Source: Desulfatibacillum alkenivorans DSM 16219
Lineage (GTDB): Bacteria > Desulfobacterota > Desulfobacteria > Desulfobacterales > Desulfatibacillaceae
Direction of reading: 5' to 3'
NCBI RefSeq assembly: GCF_900142135.1
Contig: NZ_FQZU01000041.1
Location: 1 to 51,300, forward strand
DNA length: 51,300 nt
Shown here piece by piece: positions 1 through 8,629 of this stretch (within the stretch, counting starts at the first letter, position 1; the number at the start of each line of letters is the position of its first letter). The translations under genes and the position numbers were made by a program. Below the pieces are notes generated by a model. The model saw only the letters and a list, made by a program, of their open reading frames with translations, was not told the origin of the DNA and made no database searches.

Positions 1-486
1 GGGTCCATCGGGTTTACGATTTTCATTTCGATTTTCGTTCTCATAGGGATCGCCATTATCTTCGGTTTTTTTCACGCCGTCCTGGCTGCGTTTAACCCCA
101 AGCTGACAATCACCCTGTTTTCCGACTTCATCTGCATAGGGGACGAGGTATCCTTCAGCTGGGAGTTCAAAGGCAGCGCAAGCAGAATCAGCCGGTTCAC
201 CTTGACGCTGACAGGGACGGAAGCCGCCTCGTACAGGCGGGGGACGGACACCATAACCGACACCCATAATTTTTATCAGGCGGAAATTACGGAGCAGACC
301 AACTCCGCATTTATGCAAAGGGGGCAGGGGCGCATTACAATTCCTGAAGAAACCATGCACACCTTCAAAAGCAGCAACAACGAAATCATGTGGGTGCTGA
401 AGGCCCATTGCGACATCCCCAAATGGCCCGACACCAAAAACGATTACACAATAAGCATCCATCCCCTGCAGGAGGGGCGTTTTTAA
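1..486 (+). CDS. Membrane-anchored beta-sandwich protein, 5' end cut off
   Basis: The frame is open from base 1 to the TAA at 484-486 (161 codons visible), so the start lies outside the window. Residues from about 5 to 30 form one hydrophobic helix (Ile/Phe/Val/Ala-rich). The rest is a soluble domain with alternating hydrophobic strands and a 'GDEVSFSWEF' segment typical of immunoglobulin- or arrestin-like beta-sandwiches. It probably sits in the inner membrane with the beta domain outside the bilayer. The next gene, 14 bases downstream, encodes another small beta-sandwich with arrestin-like features, so the two may be partners. I do not recognise a characterised family and infer no specific function. 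Confidence 0.7.
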   Translation, partial: GSIGFTIFISIFVLIGIAIIFGFFHAVLAAFNPKLTITLFSDFICIGDEVSFSWEFKGSASRISRFTLTLTGTEAASYRRGTDTITDTHNFYQAEITEQTNSAFMQRGQGRITIPEETMHTFKSSNNEIMWVLKAHCDIPKWPDTKNDYTISIHPLQEGRF

Positions 487-500
487 CAAGGGACCTCACT

Positions 501-857
501 ATGACTATGATGAACGTGCAGTTGGACGGCGGAACAATCTTCAAGCCGGGAGAAACCATAACAGGACAGGTTTCATGGTATCTGGACAAGAGGCCCAAGG
601 CGGCTCGGGTGCGTTTATTCTGGTACACCATGGGCAAGGGGACGGAAGACAGCCAGGTGGAGGACCAACTGGTCTTTGACAAGCCCATGCAGCAGGATAA
701 CCGGTCCTTCAAGTTTAAACTGCCCGTTGCGCCGTACAGTTTTTCAGGAACCCTCATCACCCTCCGTTGGGGGGTGGAGCTGGACATCAAGGGCGTGAAA
801 GAGGTCTGCGCCAAGGAATTCGTTTTAAGCCCCTTTGAAAAGGAAATCGTCCTGTAA
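501..857 (+). CDS. Small arrestin-like beta-sandwich protein
   Basis: 118 residues. The N-terminal motif 'GGTIFKPGETITGQVSW' matches the opening strands of arrestin-N/Spo0M-like domains, where a turn with PGE precedes a G-x-V strand. The rest alternates hydrophobic and charged residues as in an all-beta fold, with no signal peptide or membrane segment. Start: the frame is open further upstream (an ATG at 390), but that start would overlap most of the preceding gene. The ATG at 501 follows the upstream stop by 14 bases and has GGGA before it. It lies between a membrane-anchored beta-sandwich gene and a P-loop ATPase gene, suggesting one transcript. Arrestin-like folds are usually protein-interaction scaffolds; a scaffold role here is inference. 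Confidence 0.7.
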   Translation: MTMMNVQLDGGTIFKPGETITGQVSWYLDKRPKAARVRLFWYTMGKGTEDSQVEDQLVFDKPMQQDNRSFKFKLPVAPYSFSGTLITLRWGVELDIKGVKEVCAKEFVLSPFEKEIVL

Positions 858-867
858 GGCCGAATCA

Positions 868-1440
868 ATGAAAGCCCACGACAACCCCTTTGCCAGCCGC
901 TACATGGACTCCCTGCCGTACATCCCCATTGGCACGGACTGGGAACGGATTTTGGGCGGCTTGAAAAATCAAAGCGGCCGCGGCGCCGTAGTCGGCCCCA
1001 AAGGCACGGGCAAGACCACCTTCCTGGAAGAGCTAAAGCGCCGGCTTTCCAGGGAGGGATATACTGTTCATTTATTGCGGCTGAACCAGGAACGGAAACG
1101 GCCGGATAGGGAGGAAGTCCGGCAAATATGCTCAGGCCTTGACCTTCAAAGCGCCGTTTTGCTGGACGGCGCTGAGCAATTGTCGCGGCTGGGATGGATT
1201 TCCTTTGTTTTTAAGACCCGAAAAGCCGGAATTCTGGTGGCTTCCTCCCATTCCCCAGGCCTTTTGCCCACCCTGTTGAAAACAACCGCCACGCCGGAAC
1301 TGCTTCAAATCCTGGCCAACCGCCTTTTGCCTGAGGACTCCCCTTTGGAGCCGGAGCATTCTTTCCGGCTTTTTCACGCCCGCAACGGCAACCTGCGTCT
1401 GGCCCTTATGGATCTGTACGATATCTGGGCGCGCCGTTAG
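868..1440 (+). CDS. P-loop ATPase, AAA-like
   Basis: 190 residues. Walker A is 'GPKGTGKTT' near residues 43-51. A hydrophobic strand ending in Asp, 'AVLLDGAEQL' near residue 95, fits Walker B. A conserved-looking 'ASSHSPGLLPTL' segment follows where a sensor-1 polar residue would lie. The length is that of a minimal nucleotide-binding domain with little else. A TTG at 835 in the same frame would overlap the previous gene; the ATG at 868 has AAGG upstream and is preferred. It is co-directional with the two beta-sandwich genes, which makes a small membrane-associated ATPase module plausible but unproven. Confidence 0.72.
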   Translation: MKAHDNPFASRYMDSLPYIPIGTDWERILGGLKNQSGRGAVVGPKGTGKTTFLEELKRRLSREGYTVHLLRLNQERKRPDREEVRQICSGLDLQSAVLLDGAEQLSRLGWISFVFKTRKAGILVASSHSPGLLPTLLKTTATPELLQILANRLLPEDSPLEPEHSFRLFHARNGNLRLALMDLYDIWARR

Positions 1441-1461
1441 GCTGCGAAATGGAATGATAAA

Positions 1462-2241
1462 ATGAGCGTTTTTGAAATAATAGACCTGACTCCGGAGAAT
1501 ATTCCGGAATACGGCGTTTGCGGTTATAAGGACGCCGCGAAGAATCCGGGCTTGGCGAAGAAAATTGAGTGGGTGAAGGAACACCATCCCAAGGGTTTGC
1601 GGATTAAAGCCCTAATCTCGCAATCCGGAGGCTATCAAGGCATGATCGAATATATTCCGGGCGAGTTCGCCCATCGCCCTGTGGATGCCGCCGGATATCT
1701 GTTTATCCATTGCCTGTTTGTGGGATTCAAAAAGGAGTTCAAAGGCCGGGGCTTTGCCTCTGCATTGATCAACGAATGCCTCCAGGACGCCCGCAGGCAG
1801 GGTTTGTACGGCGTGGCGACGGTTGCCAGAAAAGGCTCGTTCATGGCGGGTAAGGAAATATTCCTGAAAAACAGGTTTGTTACGGTGGACAAAACAAAGC
1901 CCGACTTTGAATTGATGGTTTATCGGTTGAACGACCAAGCCCCTCTTCCCGGGTTTAAGCCGGATATGCAGAAATCCTTGCAAGAATACGGCCAGGGACT
2001 CGTTATCCTGCGTTCGTCCCAATGCCCCTACACAGAGAGGAATGTTGCGGCCATTGCAGAATCGGCCAATAATCTGAAACTGCAGGTCAAGGTGCTGGAT
2101 TTGCAGGACGTGCAAGCCGTTCAGGACGGACCTTGCCCCTTTGGATCATTTTGCCTTATCCATGACGGGGAGATTATCAGCTATCATCCCATTAGCGACA
2201 CCCGGTTTAAAAACATCATGAAAAAGAGATTAGGCGCCTGA
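1462..2241 (+). CDS. GNAT N-acetyltransferase with thioredoxin-like C-terminal domain (YoaP type)
   Basis: 259 residues. The N-terminal half (about 1-155) has the acetyl-CoA-binding signature 'EFKGRGFASALINECL', the Q/R-x-x-G-x-G/A loop of GNAT enzymes. The C-terminal part (about 175-259) has 'RSSQCPYTERNV' and later 'GPCPFGSFCLIHDGEIISYHPIS', resembling the YoaP-like domain that follows GNAT domains in some proteins. The Cys-Pro-Tyr-Thr motif suggests a redox or metal-binding site. Substrate unknown. The start follows AAATGGAATGATAAA with a weak ribosome site. Its 3' end overlaps the convergent TetR gene by 12 bases (2230-2241). Confidence 0.8.
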   Translation: MSVFEIIDLTPENIPEYGVCGYKDAAKNPGLAKKIEWVKEHHPKGLRIKALISQSGGYQGMIEYIPGEFAHRPVDAAGYLFIHCLFVGFKKEFKGRGFASALINECLQDARRQGLYGVATVARKGSFMAGKEIFLKNRFVTVDKTKPDFELMVYRLNDQAPLPGFKPDMQKSLQEYGQGLVILRSSQCPYTERNVAAIAESANNLKLQVKVLDLQDVQAVQDGPCPFGSFCLIHDGEIISYHPISDTRFKNIMKKRLGA

Positions 2242-2853
2242 TTTCAAGTGGCTTTCGCACATGGAGGCCGCCAGCTTGGCCAATTTCTCCATGTGCCGGC
2301 GTACGTCTTGGGGCTCGCGGCCGGGATAGTTGCGGAAGGATATGAGGATGCCGTTCAGCGCGGCGAACAAGGCGTGGGAGTGGAGTCTGAGCTGTTCAGG
2401 CTTGGCATTGCCTTCGATAATCCGGTCGAATTGCTCCAGGATGGAACGGGCCGCCTGGTTGAGTTTCTCCAGCAAAGGGCCGGATAACTGACCGCCCATC
2501 ATGAAGTTAGCCATCATGCGAAAATGATGGTCATGCTCGATGAGAAAATCAATGTAAATCAGCACAAAGTCGGACAAGTTGGAGATTCCGCCGTCGGCTA
2601 TGCGTTGATCCACCCGGTGGATGATTTCCTTCGTTCCTTGCACAAAGGCCTCCACAAACAGGCTTTGCTGGTCAGGAAAATACCTGTAGATGGACGAAGC
2701 CGCTATGCCCGCCTCCTGGGCGATTTCACGCATGCTCACCTGCTCGAAAGGCTTTTTTCCGAACACCCTTTCCGCGGCGTCCACGATCACGCGCTGGCGG
2801 GCTTTGCGTTCTTCTTCCTTGAGGCTGGCGAATGTTGCGTGCTGCTTGGGCAT
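2230..2853 (-). CDS. TetR/AcrR-family transcriptional regulator
   Basis: 207 residues. The N-terminal helix-turn-helix is clear: 'VIVDAAERVFGKKPFEQVSMREIAQEAG' followed by 'AASSIYRYFPDQQSLF', the standard TetR recognition helix and Y-x-Y-F motif. The C-terminal ligand/dimer domain is helical. The frame is open 28 codons further upstream, but the ATG at 2853 with AAGGA ahead and the normal spacing before the HTH is preferred. It lies directly downstream of an acyl-CoA dehydrogenase and an acyl-CoA ligase on the same strand, so it probably represses this fatty-acid operon in response to an acyl-CoA, as FadR-type TetR proteins do. That role is inferred from context. Confidence 0.88.
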   Translation of the reverse strand: MPKQHATFASLKEEERKARQRVIVDAAERVFGKKPFEQVSMREIAQEAGIAASSIYRYFPDQQSLFVEAFVQGTKEIIHRVDQRIADGGISNLSDFVLIYIDFLIEHDHHFRMMANFMMGGQLSGPLLEKLNQAARSILEQFDRIIEGNAKPEQLRLHSHALFAALNGILISFRNYPGREPQDVRRHMEKLAKLAASMCESHLKSGA

Positions 2854-2956
2854 TTTTGAGTGGGTCCTTTGTTTTGCCGCCCTATGAAAAAACCGGGGGA
2901 TTTTCCGCAAAGCAGAGCGTCCCCCGGGGCGATTCATTAAAGATAGGCCGGATTAA

Positions 2957-4552
2957 TCAGTCCTGGCTTTCCACCATTTCAAGCGCTTGATCCTGGTATG
3001 CGTGATACAGCCTGTGGCAGAAGCTGTCCCACTGCTTGCATACGGCGATGGTTTCAGGACTCATTTCAAACAGGTTGGGGTGTTTAAAAATTTGTTCAAT
3101 TTCATCCTGGAACTCTTTTATCAGACCTTCGTCCCTGCCCGCAAGGATATTTCCCGCCAATTCCCGGGGCGGGAGCCACGCCGCCGCTTTTTGCAGGTCC
3201 CTGTGCATTTGGGTCAAAAGCACGTTCCGGGGGCCTTCCCACAACTCGTTTACTGCGGCGTCGCGGTACAGCCTGGGCAGGGCGGAGAAATCCTCCATCA
3301 CGCCGTGGCCGCCGAACATGCTCATGGCGGCGCGCACGACGTCCGGGCAATCCCAACTGGTGCAGATTTTTTGCAGCATGACCAACTCACGCACCATAAA
3401 GCGCTTTTTCTTCATGGCGTCGTCTTCGTCCTTGGACGCGCCCAAAAAGCCGCCGGGCAGATCCAGAACTTCCTTGTACAGGCGGAAGGCGCCCGCCAGG
3501 GTTCTTTTGGCCGTATGCTCCATGTCCGCCAACTGGCCCATAACCATGGGGAAGAAGTTGATGTTCACGCCGAACGCTTCGCGGAATTCGCAGTATTTTG
3601 CGGCCTCGCGCCATACCCGGATCATGGAGGACGCGCCGGAAAGGCCCACGGTCAAGCGGGAGTATGTCAGCACCACGCCCACCATGTTAGCCAGTCCCCG
3701 ATCCAAGGGCCCCACCTGGTAAGCCACGGCGCCGTTTAACGTGAGCTCCGCCGTGGGCAGCTCGCTGGTGCCCATTTTCCACTTGATGCGATCGATGGTG
3801 AAGCTGTTGCGGCGTTCCTTTTCCTTGTCCCCGGGCAGCCAGGAGGGCATGACGAACAGGCCGACCTTTTCCGAGCCCTTGGGCTTGGCCGTAACCATGG
3901 CGTAATCCGCATGCGCCGCCGAGCAGAAAAACTTGGTCCCGTACAATTTCCAGACGCCGTCTTCCTTCACCGCCTCCACCAGGTTGGAAGGCACGTCGGA
4001 GCCTCCCTGGATTTCCGAAAGATACTGGGCGCCGATGGCGAATTCGCCGTCCACCCCTTCCTTGCAATGATTGAGGATGGCTTTCAGTTCCGGAGTGTCT
4101 GCGAAAGGCTCGATGACCGCCACCAATCCCTCGGTGCAGGTCAACGGGCAAGAGACGCAGTACTCGCCGTTTTGGTACATGAGGAACATCTTGATCAGCT
4201 TGACCCAGGGATGGGTGTTCTTGGAGAACAAGGCTTCGGAGAAAACCTCCTTCTCCACAATCTGGGTCTCCACGGGGCGCTCAATCCGGTCTATGCGGTT
4301 TCTGTGCCCGTCGTAATGCTTCATATAAGGCCGCTTTTCCGGCCAGGCAAGCGCCTCGGACAGTTTGCGCCATTTGAAAGAGGCCTTCTTGGACGTCTCT
4401 CTGGCTGCAGCGTCCACCTCGTCGGCCATGTCGCCGCAAAAAGTCCGGACGACTTTTTGGGCGAAGGGGTCGTCGGCGTAATAGTCCACGTTTTCGCGCC
4501 AATCTAAAAAAGCGTTAAAGCTGTATGGGTTGTTGCGATCCGGCAAGCTCAT
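2957..4552 (-). CDS. Acyl-CoA dehydrogenase (AidB-like/large class)
   Basis: 531 residues, longer than the usual ~380 of classical acyl-CoA dehydrogenases and close to the AidB/FadE-like subgroup. Residues 178-187 carry 'LSEIQGGSDV', the flavin/substrate-contact motif. 'FGGHGVMEDF' near 413-422 and 'NELWEGPRNV' near 435-444 correspond to the C-terminal FAD-binding and catalytic-glutamate region. It should introduce the alpha-beta double bond into an acyl-CoA, passing electrons to an electron-transfer flavoprotein. The N-terminal extension (about 1-110) is helical and charged. The start ATG has AGGAG at good spacing. It follows the acyl-CoA ligase gene by 81 bases and precedes the TetR gene. 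Chain-length preference cannot be told. Confidence 0.9.
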   Translation of the reverse strand: MSLPDRNNPYSFNAFLDWRENVDYYADDPFAQKVVRTFCGDMADEVDAAARETSKKASFKWRKLSEALAWPEKRPYMKHYDGHRNRIDRIERPVETQIVEKEVFSEALFSKNTHPWVKLIKMFLMYQNGEYCVSCPLTCTEGLVAVIEPFADTPELKAILNHCKEGVDGEFAIGAQYLSEIQGGSDVPSNLVEAVKEDGVWKLYGTKFFCSAAHADYAMVTAKPKGSEKVGLFVMPSWLPGDKEKERRNSFTIDRIKWKMGTSELPTAELTLNGAVAYQVGPLDRGLANMVGVVLTYSRLTVGLSGASSMIRVWREAAKYCEFREAFGVNINFFPMVMGQLADMEHTAKRTLAGAFRLYKEVLDLPGGFLGASKDEDDAMKKKRFMVRELVMLQKICTSWDCPDVVRAAMSMFGGHGVMEDFSALPRLYRDAAVNELWEGPRNVLLTQMHRDLQKAAAWLPPRELAGNILAGRDEGLIKEFQDEIEQIFKHPNLFEMSPETIAVCKQWDSFCHRLYHAYQDQALEMVESQD

Positions 4553-4599
4553 GGTCTTACTCCTTTCGAAAGGAATTTGGGGCTGGAGTTTGGAAAGAA

Positions 4600-4622
4600 G
4601 GGCGCTTTCCAGGAAAACGCCC
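4600..4622 (-). other. Intergenic hairpin between ligase and dehydrogenase genes
   Basis: GGGCGCTTTCC (4600-4610) pairs with GGAAAACGCCC (4612-4622) with one wobble, just after the ligase stop on the minus strand. No clean T-run follows, so this may be an RNA-processing or stability element rather than a full terminator. Confidence 0.4.
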
Positions 4623-4633
4623 CATGACCGGAA

Positions 4634-6151
4634 CTACTTGGCCAACTCTTCTCTTAAAACGGTTTTCAATATTTTGCCAGTGGAGTTCTTGGGCAGCGCC
4701 TCCACAAAATGCACTTCCTTGACCCGCTTGAAGCCAGCCAGATTGTCGCGGCAGACCTGGAGAATGTCCTCTTCCGTTACGGTTTCGCCGGGACGGACAG
4801 CCACGTGGGCCACGGGAATTTCGCCCCATTTTTCGTCAGGCCTTCCCGTAACCGCCGCTTCGGCCACCGCCGGATGGGATTGCAGGACCTGTTCGATCTC
4901 CGCCGGATAAATGTTCTCGCCGCCGCTGATGATCATGTCCTTCAAGCGGTCGATCACATACACGCAGCCGTCCTCGTCGATTCTTCCCAAATCGCCCGAG
5001 CGGTAGCATCCGCCAGTCAAAGCCTCTTCGCTGGCCTTGGGATTGTTCCAGTACCCCAAAAACACCTGGGGGCCGAACAAACACAGTTCGCCCACTTCGC
5101 CGGCCGGGACCTCTTCGTCGCTTTCCGGCTTGCAGACCTTGACCTGGCCGTGGAAAACCGGCTTGCCTGCCGAAGCGCATTTGTCCATGCCGATTTCGTG
5201 GGTCCAGAAGGTGATGGCGCCGGTGTATTCCGTAGCCCCGTATACCTGGGCGATTTTAAATCCCTTCTCACTATATAGATGGATCAAAGAGGGCGGCACG
5301 GGGGAAGCGCCGCACACAAAGAAATTCAGGCTGGACAGGTCGAACTTCTCCACGACCTCCGGCGGAACCATGGCCATGGCCATGAGCATCAAGGGCACGG
5401 TCATCATAAAATTGATGCGTTCGTCCTGGATGGTCTTGTACATGCCGACAGGATCGAAATCCGGCATAAAGACCGTGGTAAGGCCTTTGTGAATGTTGGC
5501 GAACACCGGCGATAGCCCGCCGATGTGGAACAACGGCGCCACGAGCAGATAGCGCTCCTTGTACGCCCACGGCAGGGTGTGGGTCAGGCCCAGGGACGCC
5601 CAAAATGCATTGTTGTGGCTGATCATGGCGCCCTTGGGCTTTCCCGTGGTGCCCGAGGTGTACATGATCACGCAGGGATCGTCCCCGCCTGCTTCTATGG
5701 AGGGCTCCTCTTCCGAGCCTTGCGCCAGGAAATCCTCAAAGTCCAGATCCCTGCCATCCGCGAACTTGCTCACAAACAGGCGGGCCGGAATGTTTCCTTT
5801 AAGCTCGTCCACCACGGGCGCGAAGGCGTCGTCGTAAATCAGCATTTCGGCGCCGCAGTTGTTCAGGATGTATTCCAGTTCCGGGGCGGTGAGCCGCCAG
5901 TTCAAAATGGCGGTTATCACGCCCGCCTTGGCCGCGCCCATCAAGGCGCAGATGATGTGCTCGTTGTTTTTGCAAAGCACCGCAATGCGGTCTCCCTTTT
6001 TGAAATCGTTGGCCTTCAAGGCGGAGGCGAAGCGATTGGCCCGGGCGTTTTCCTGGGCGAAAGTATAGCGATAGTCAGCGCCTACGCAGGCTTCCAGGCT
6101 GGGCGATAAAAAGGCTCTATTGGCCAGAATGCGTCCTAGATTGGTTTGCAT
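4634..6151 (-). CDS. AMP-forming acyl-CoA ligase (long-chain fatty acid-CoA ligase type)
   Basis: 505 residues, normal for the ANL superfamily. Visible motifs in order: the P-loop 'YTSGTTGKPKG' near 169-179; 'YGATEYTG' in the A5 region; 'YRSGDLGRIDEDGCVYVIDRLKDMI' (A7/A8 hinge); and 'PKNSTGKILK' with the catalytic lysine near the C-terminus. It should activate a carboxylic acid with ATP to acyl-AMP and then acyl-CoA, feeding the adjacent acyl-CoA dehydrogenase. It is the first gene of a minus-strand operon ligase-dehydrogenase-TetR. A candidate TetR palindrome lies about 42 bases upstream of the start. The exact acid substrate is not readable. Confidence 0.9.
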   Translation of the reverse strand: MQTNLGRILANRAFLSPSLEACVGADYRYTFAQENARANRFASALKANDFKKGDRIAVLCKNNEHIICALMGAAKAGVITAILNWRLTAPELEYILNNCGAEMLIYDDAFAPVVDELKGNIPARLFVSKFADGRDLDFEDFLAQGSEEEPSIEAGGDDPCVIMYTSGTTGKPKGAMISHNNAFWASLGLTHTLPWAYKERYLLVAPLFHIGGLSPVFANIHKGLTTVFMPDFDPVGMYKTIQDERINFMMTVPLMLMAMAMVPPEVVEKFDLSSLNFFVCGASPVPPSLIHLYSEKGFKIAQVYGATEYTGAITFWTHEIGMDKCASAGKPVFHGQVKVCKPESDEEVPAGEVGELCLFGPQVFLGYWNNPKASEEALTGGCYRSGDLGRIDEDGCVYVIDRLKDMIISGGENIYPAEIEQVLQSHPAVAEAAVTGRPDEKWGEIPVAHVAVRPGETVTEEDILQVCRDNLAGFKRVKEVHFVEALPKNSTGKILKTVLREELAK

Positions 6152-6192
6152 GTTAAGTCTACTCCTCCCTCGTGATGATTGATCATAAAACA

Positions 6193-6203
6193 GAACACTG
6201 TTC
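6193..6203. promoter_or_regulatory. Perfect inverted repeat GAACACTGTTC, candidate operator
   Basis: An 11-bp perfect palindrome with one central base, 42 bases upstream of the acyl-CoA ligase start. Its position fits autoregulation of the ligase-dehydrogenase-TetR operon, but the palindrome is short. Confidence 0.35.
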
Positions 6204-6394
6204 GCAAAATAAATGAAGCGTTCCTGGTCGTCAAGGAAAATCGGTAGGCAGTCATTTTATTGATGCAGGTAGGGTTATTAGAATTGCTGATTAATGGGCA
6301 GCCAATGCGATAAGAACATTATTTTGGGGGTGAAAATACACGTTGTTGTCTGTTGCTGGAGTCAAGCGGTCGGAAGAATACTCTATATGACTTA

Positions 6395-7453
6395 TCATAG
6401 AGAGTCGTCAGCACTGGCATATACCGGGCATGCTTTACGAAAATGAATTCGAGAAAAAAGGTAAGGTTTTCTTGCATCCCAATCTTTCGATATTTCCTGT
6501 TGTTCAGTCTCACTAAAGGCAACTGTTGGTGTATTTATGATTGCAATGCCTTTGCGCTTCAGTGCGTTCAAGGTTGAACCTTGCTTCATTTTTTTACCAT
6601 GCTTTGCCATCGCCATTTGAAATGCGTTTTGACTAAACTTTTTGGTTAGAGAAATGTGTAAAGCCTTTTCGGCAAGGGGATCAGATGGAAATAGTTGTTC
6701 GCCTCCTTCAAACCTTTCAAACACCTTTATTGATACTCTTCGATCGTGAAGGAATGGTGTGCAAGTTAGAAAAGGCCTACTATTTAAGGAAGCCCGCTTT
6801 GGGAGACGATAACACCATGCATATTGTTCGGCTGGTCGACGTAAAGGTTGTAAACCGACTATGGATGAGTGGGGGATTTTTGGCCCTGTCGGATCTCCAA
6901 CATCTGCTGCCTCAAAATATGTATAGAAGACCCCCTTTTGTGTGCTTTGAAGGATGGGCTTATAACTTTTTGATTTTCTATCATACTCGCAACAGGCAAA
7001 AAAAGCTGCAATAAGTGGGTTTGATGTGAAATCAATTAATTGTGTTGCTAACCCAAAATGCTGAGCAAGTCCTTCAAAGTCAATTTTTATTCGTAGCCCC
7101 ATCACCGACCAACTTGCAAAATCAATAACCGCTGGGTGAGAGGATAGTAGAATGTGAAACTCGGCAATCCGCATTTCAGCAATAAATCTTTCAATTTTAC
7201 TTAAAGAAGTGCGATACAAGGAAGATTTGCAGGGTTCATAATATTGATTTTGCCCTCGATAGATTAGTGCTGAAAACTCAGGGTATGGTGCCAATACGCA
7301 TTGTTTGCCATTGATGGCAATGGCCGAAAAGTGACCGTCCTCCATGATTTCAAAATGTTGTGCAGCCCATTGTTGTTGGATGGCCTGCTGCTGGATCAAT
7401 TTATTAATAATATCTCTGGCAGTAGTAGTCATTTGACTTATGGCCTCTTGCAT
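6395..7453 (-). CDS. FRG-domain protein
   Basis: 352 residues. The FRG domain is recognised by 'LIYRGQNQYYEPCKSSLYR' near 63-81 (the F/Y-R-G-x motif that names the family), followed by 'GLAQHFGLATQLIDFTSNPLIAAFFAC' near 133-159, the usual Q-H-x-G-x-x-T-x-L-x-D-x-T segment. Beyond it lies a long uncharacterised C-terminal half with no membrane segment. FRG domains occur in accessory and defence-associated proteins; their activity is not established here. Base composition is clearly more AT-rich than the flanks, as expected of a horizontally acquired gene. Start is uncertain: ATG at 7453, or the in-frame ATG at 7432 with AGAGG upstream. It has no recognisable partner gene and may act alone. Confidence 0.75.
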   Translation of the reverse strand: MQEAISQMTTTARDIINKLIQQQAIQQQWAAQHFEIMEDGHFSAIAINGKQCVLAPYPEFSALIYRGQNQYYEPCKSSLYRTSLSKIERFIAEMRIAEFHILLSSHPAVIDFASWSVMGLRIKIDFEGLAQHFGLATQLIDFTSNPLIAAFFACCEYDRKSKSYKPILQSTQKGVFYTYFEAADVGDPTGPKIPHSSIVGLQPLRRPAEQYAWCYRLPKRASLNSRPFLTCTPFLHDRRVSIKVFERFEGGEQLFPSDPLAEKALHISLTKKFSQNAFQMAMAKHGKKMKQGSTLNALKRKGIAIINTPTVAFSETEQQEISKDWDARKPYLFSRIHFRKACPVYASADDSL

Positions 7454-7614
7454 CTATTTGATACTACAGGATAATATTGATGGTTATAGTTTACTTCGCG
7501 CATCTATTGAGAGATGTTACCGGTTAGTTCGTAACGTTTCGGTGCGAGCATGAAAATTGTATATTGTTAAATGGTTACATGTAGGCAAATCTCCTCGACC
7601 ACTTTATTTGCTAT

Positions 7615-7643
7615 CCCCGGCTTGTTTAAGAAACAGGCCGGGG
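7615..7643 (-). terminator. Strong hairpin downstream of outer-membrane protein gene
   Basis: CCCCGGCTTGTTT (7615-7627) pairs with AAACAGGCCGGGG (7631-7643): 13 pairs with one wobble and a 3-base loop. It lies 28 bases past the stop of the minus-strand beta-barrel gene and before the FRG gene. The tract after it on the minus strand is AT-rich but not a clean T-run, so it is a likely though imperfect intrinsic terminator. Confidence 0.55.
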
Positions 7644-7671
7644 CGTAAGTTAGCTTTGAAGGCTTGACGTC

Positions 7672-8340
7672 TTACATATGGAAGGCCAGGCCGGCGGAGC
7701 CGTTCACGTACTTTACCTCGTCCAGGTCGTGAAAGCCGGTGACGTATGTGGCTTCCATGTTCAGGGAAATGGATTCGGTCAAATAATAATCAAAGCCCAG
7801 GCCGGCTTTGAAGCAGGGGTCGTGCTCGGTGTTGCCGCCCGTCACGGTTTTGCCTTTGTATGAGGCGGTGGTGGAGATTTCTCCGATCATAAGCCCCCCG
7901 CCCAGGGAGGCGTAAGGCCTGAAAACCTCTATATCTCCGATTTTTGGGGCGAATTTGATAGCGCCCGTTATGGTGGTCACGTCCAGTTCCACGTCCAGTT
8001 TGGCGCCCTTGGTTGCGGCGAGTAGGGATTCCTCCGATCCCTCAAATCCGGGCAGATAATTGCCTTCCAACTCAAAAAAGAACAAGCGGGCGATGCGGGC
8101 TTTTTCGGGAATGGGAATGCGCGCTCCAAACAAGGCGTAAAACCCGTAGGTCCCGTCCACTTCAGGGGAGACTCCGTATTCACGCACGTAATATCCATTA
8201 TATTCGTCGATATCCATGCACTCAAAAGCGTAGGACCCGCCCGCCCCAAAATAAACGCCCAAACCGTCGCCCGCGTATGCGGCGCCGGCCGCGACCGTAA
8301 GAATCAGCAAGGCGGAGGCTAACACCAGGATTTTTTTCAT
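7672..8340 (-). CDS. Outer-membrane beta-barrel protein
   Basis: 222 residues with a clear Sec signal peptide ('MKKILVLASALLILTVAAGAAYA', cleavage probably after AYA). The mature protein consists of alternating amphipathic strands rich in Gly and aromatics, and ends in a strand closing with 'GLAFHM' that fits a barrel C-terminus. The size suggests an 8-stranded barrel of the OmpA/OmpW or surface-antigen type. The frame is open 46 codons further upstream, but the ATG at 8340 is preceded by AGGAG at ideal spacing and gives the signal peptide. It stands alone, divergent from the his genes and followed by a strong hairpin. No substrate or pore function can be assigned. Confidence 0.8.
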   Translation of the reverse strand: MKKILVLASALLILTVAAGAAYAGDGLGVYFGAGGSYAFECMDIDEYNGYYVREYGVSPEVDGTYGFYALFGARIPIPEKARIARLFFFELEGNYLPGFEGSEESLLAATKGAKLDVELDVTTITGAIKFAPKIGDIEVFRPYASLGGGLMIGEISTTASYKGKTVTGGNTEHDPCFKAGLGFDYYLTESISLNMEATYVTGFHDLDEVKYVNGSAGLAFHM

Positions 8341-8577
8341 TGTTTTCTCCTGAATTAAAAAGGTGGTTGCAACGGATGCGGACGAGGAAAGGCCGAAAAG
8401 CCTGATGGAGGGCGATAGCGCCCGATAATGCGGATGTAAAGCGGCGCCCCCCCGGCGTCTGGCTTCCCCTCCCTGCATAACGAAAATTCATACTGGGCCA
8501 TGGTATTAAAACCTGACGGGTTTTTCAAGATAAAAGCCTCTTTTTTCAACAGAGGAAAAGGGAATTGCTGCGGCTTA

Positions 8578-8606
8578 TTGACTTATGCCTTCGATCCATA
8601 TAATAA
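8578..8606 (+). promoter_or_regulatory. Candidate sigma-70 promoter for hisB operon
   Basis: TTGACT (8578-8583) and TAATAA (8601-8606) with a 17-base spacer. An overlapping TATAAT at 8599 gives a 15-base spacer. It lies 24 bases upstream of the hisB start. Confidence 0.45.
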
Positions 8607-8629
8607 TCCGGGTTAATGGGGAGATAATC

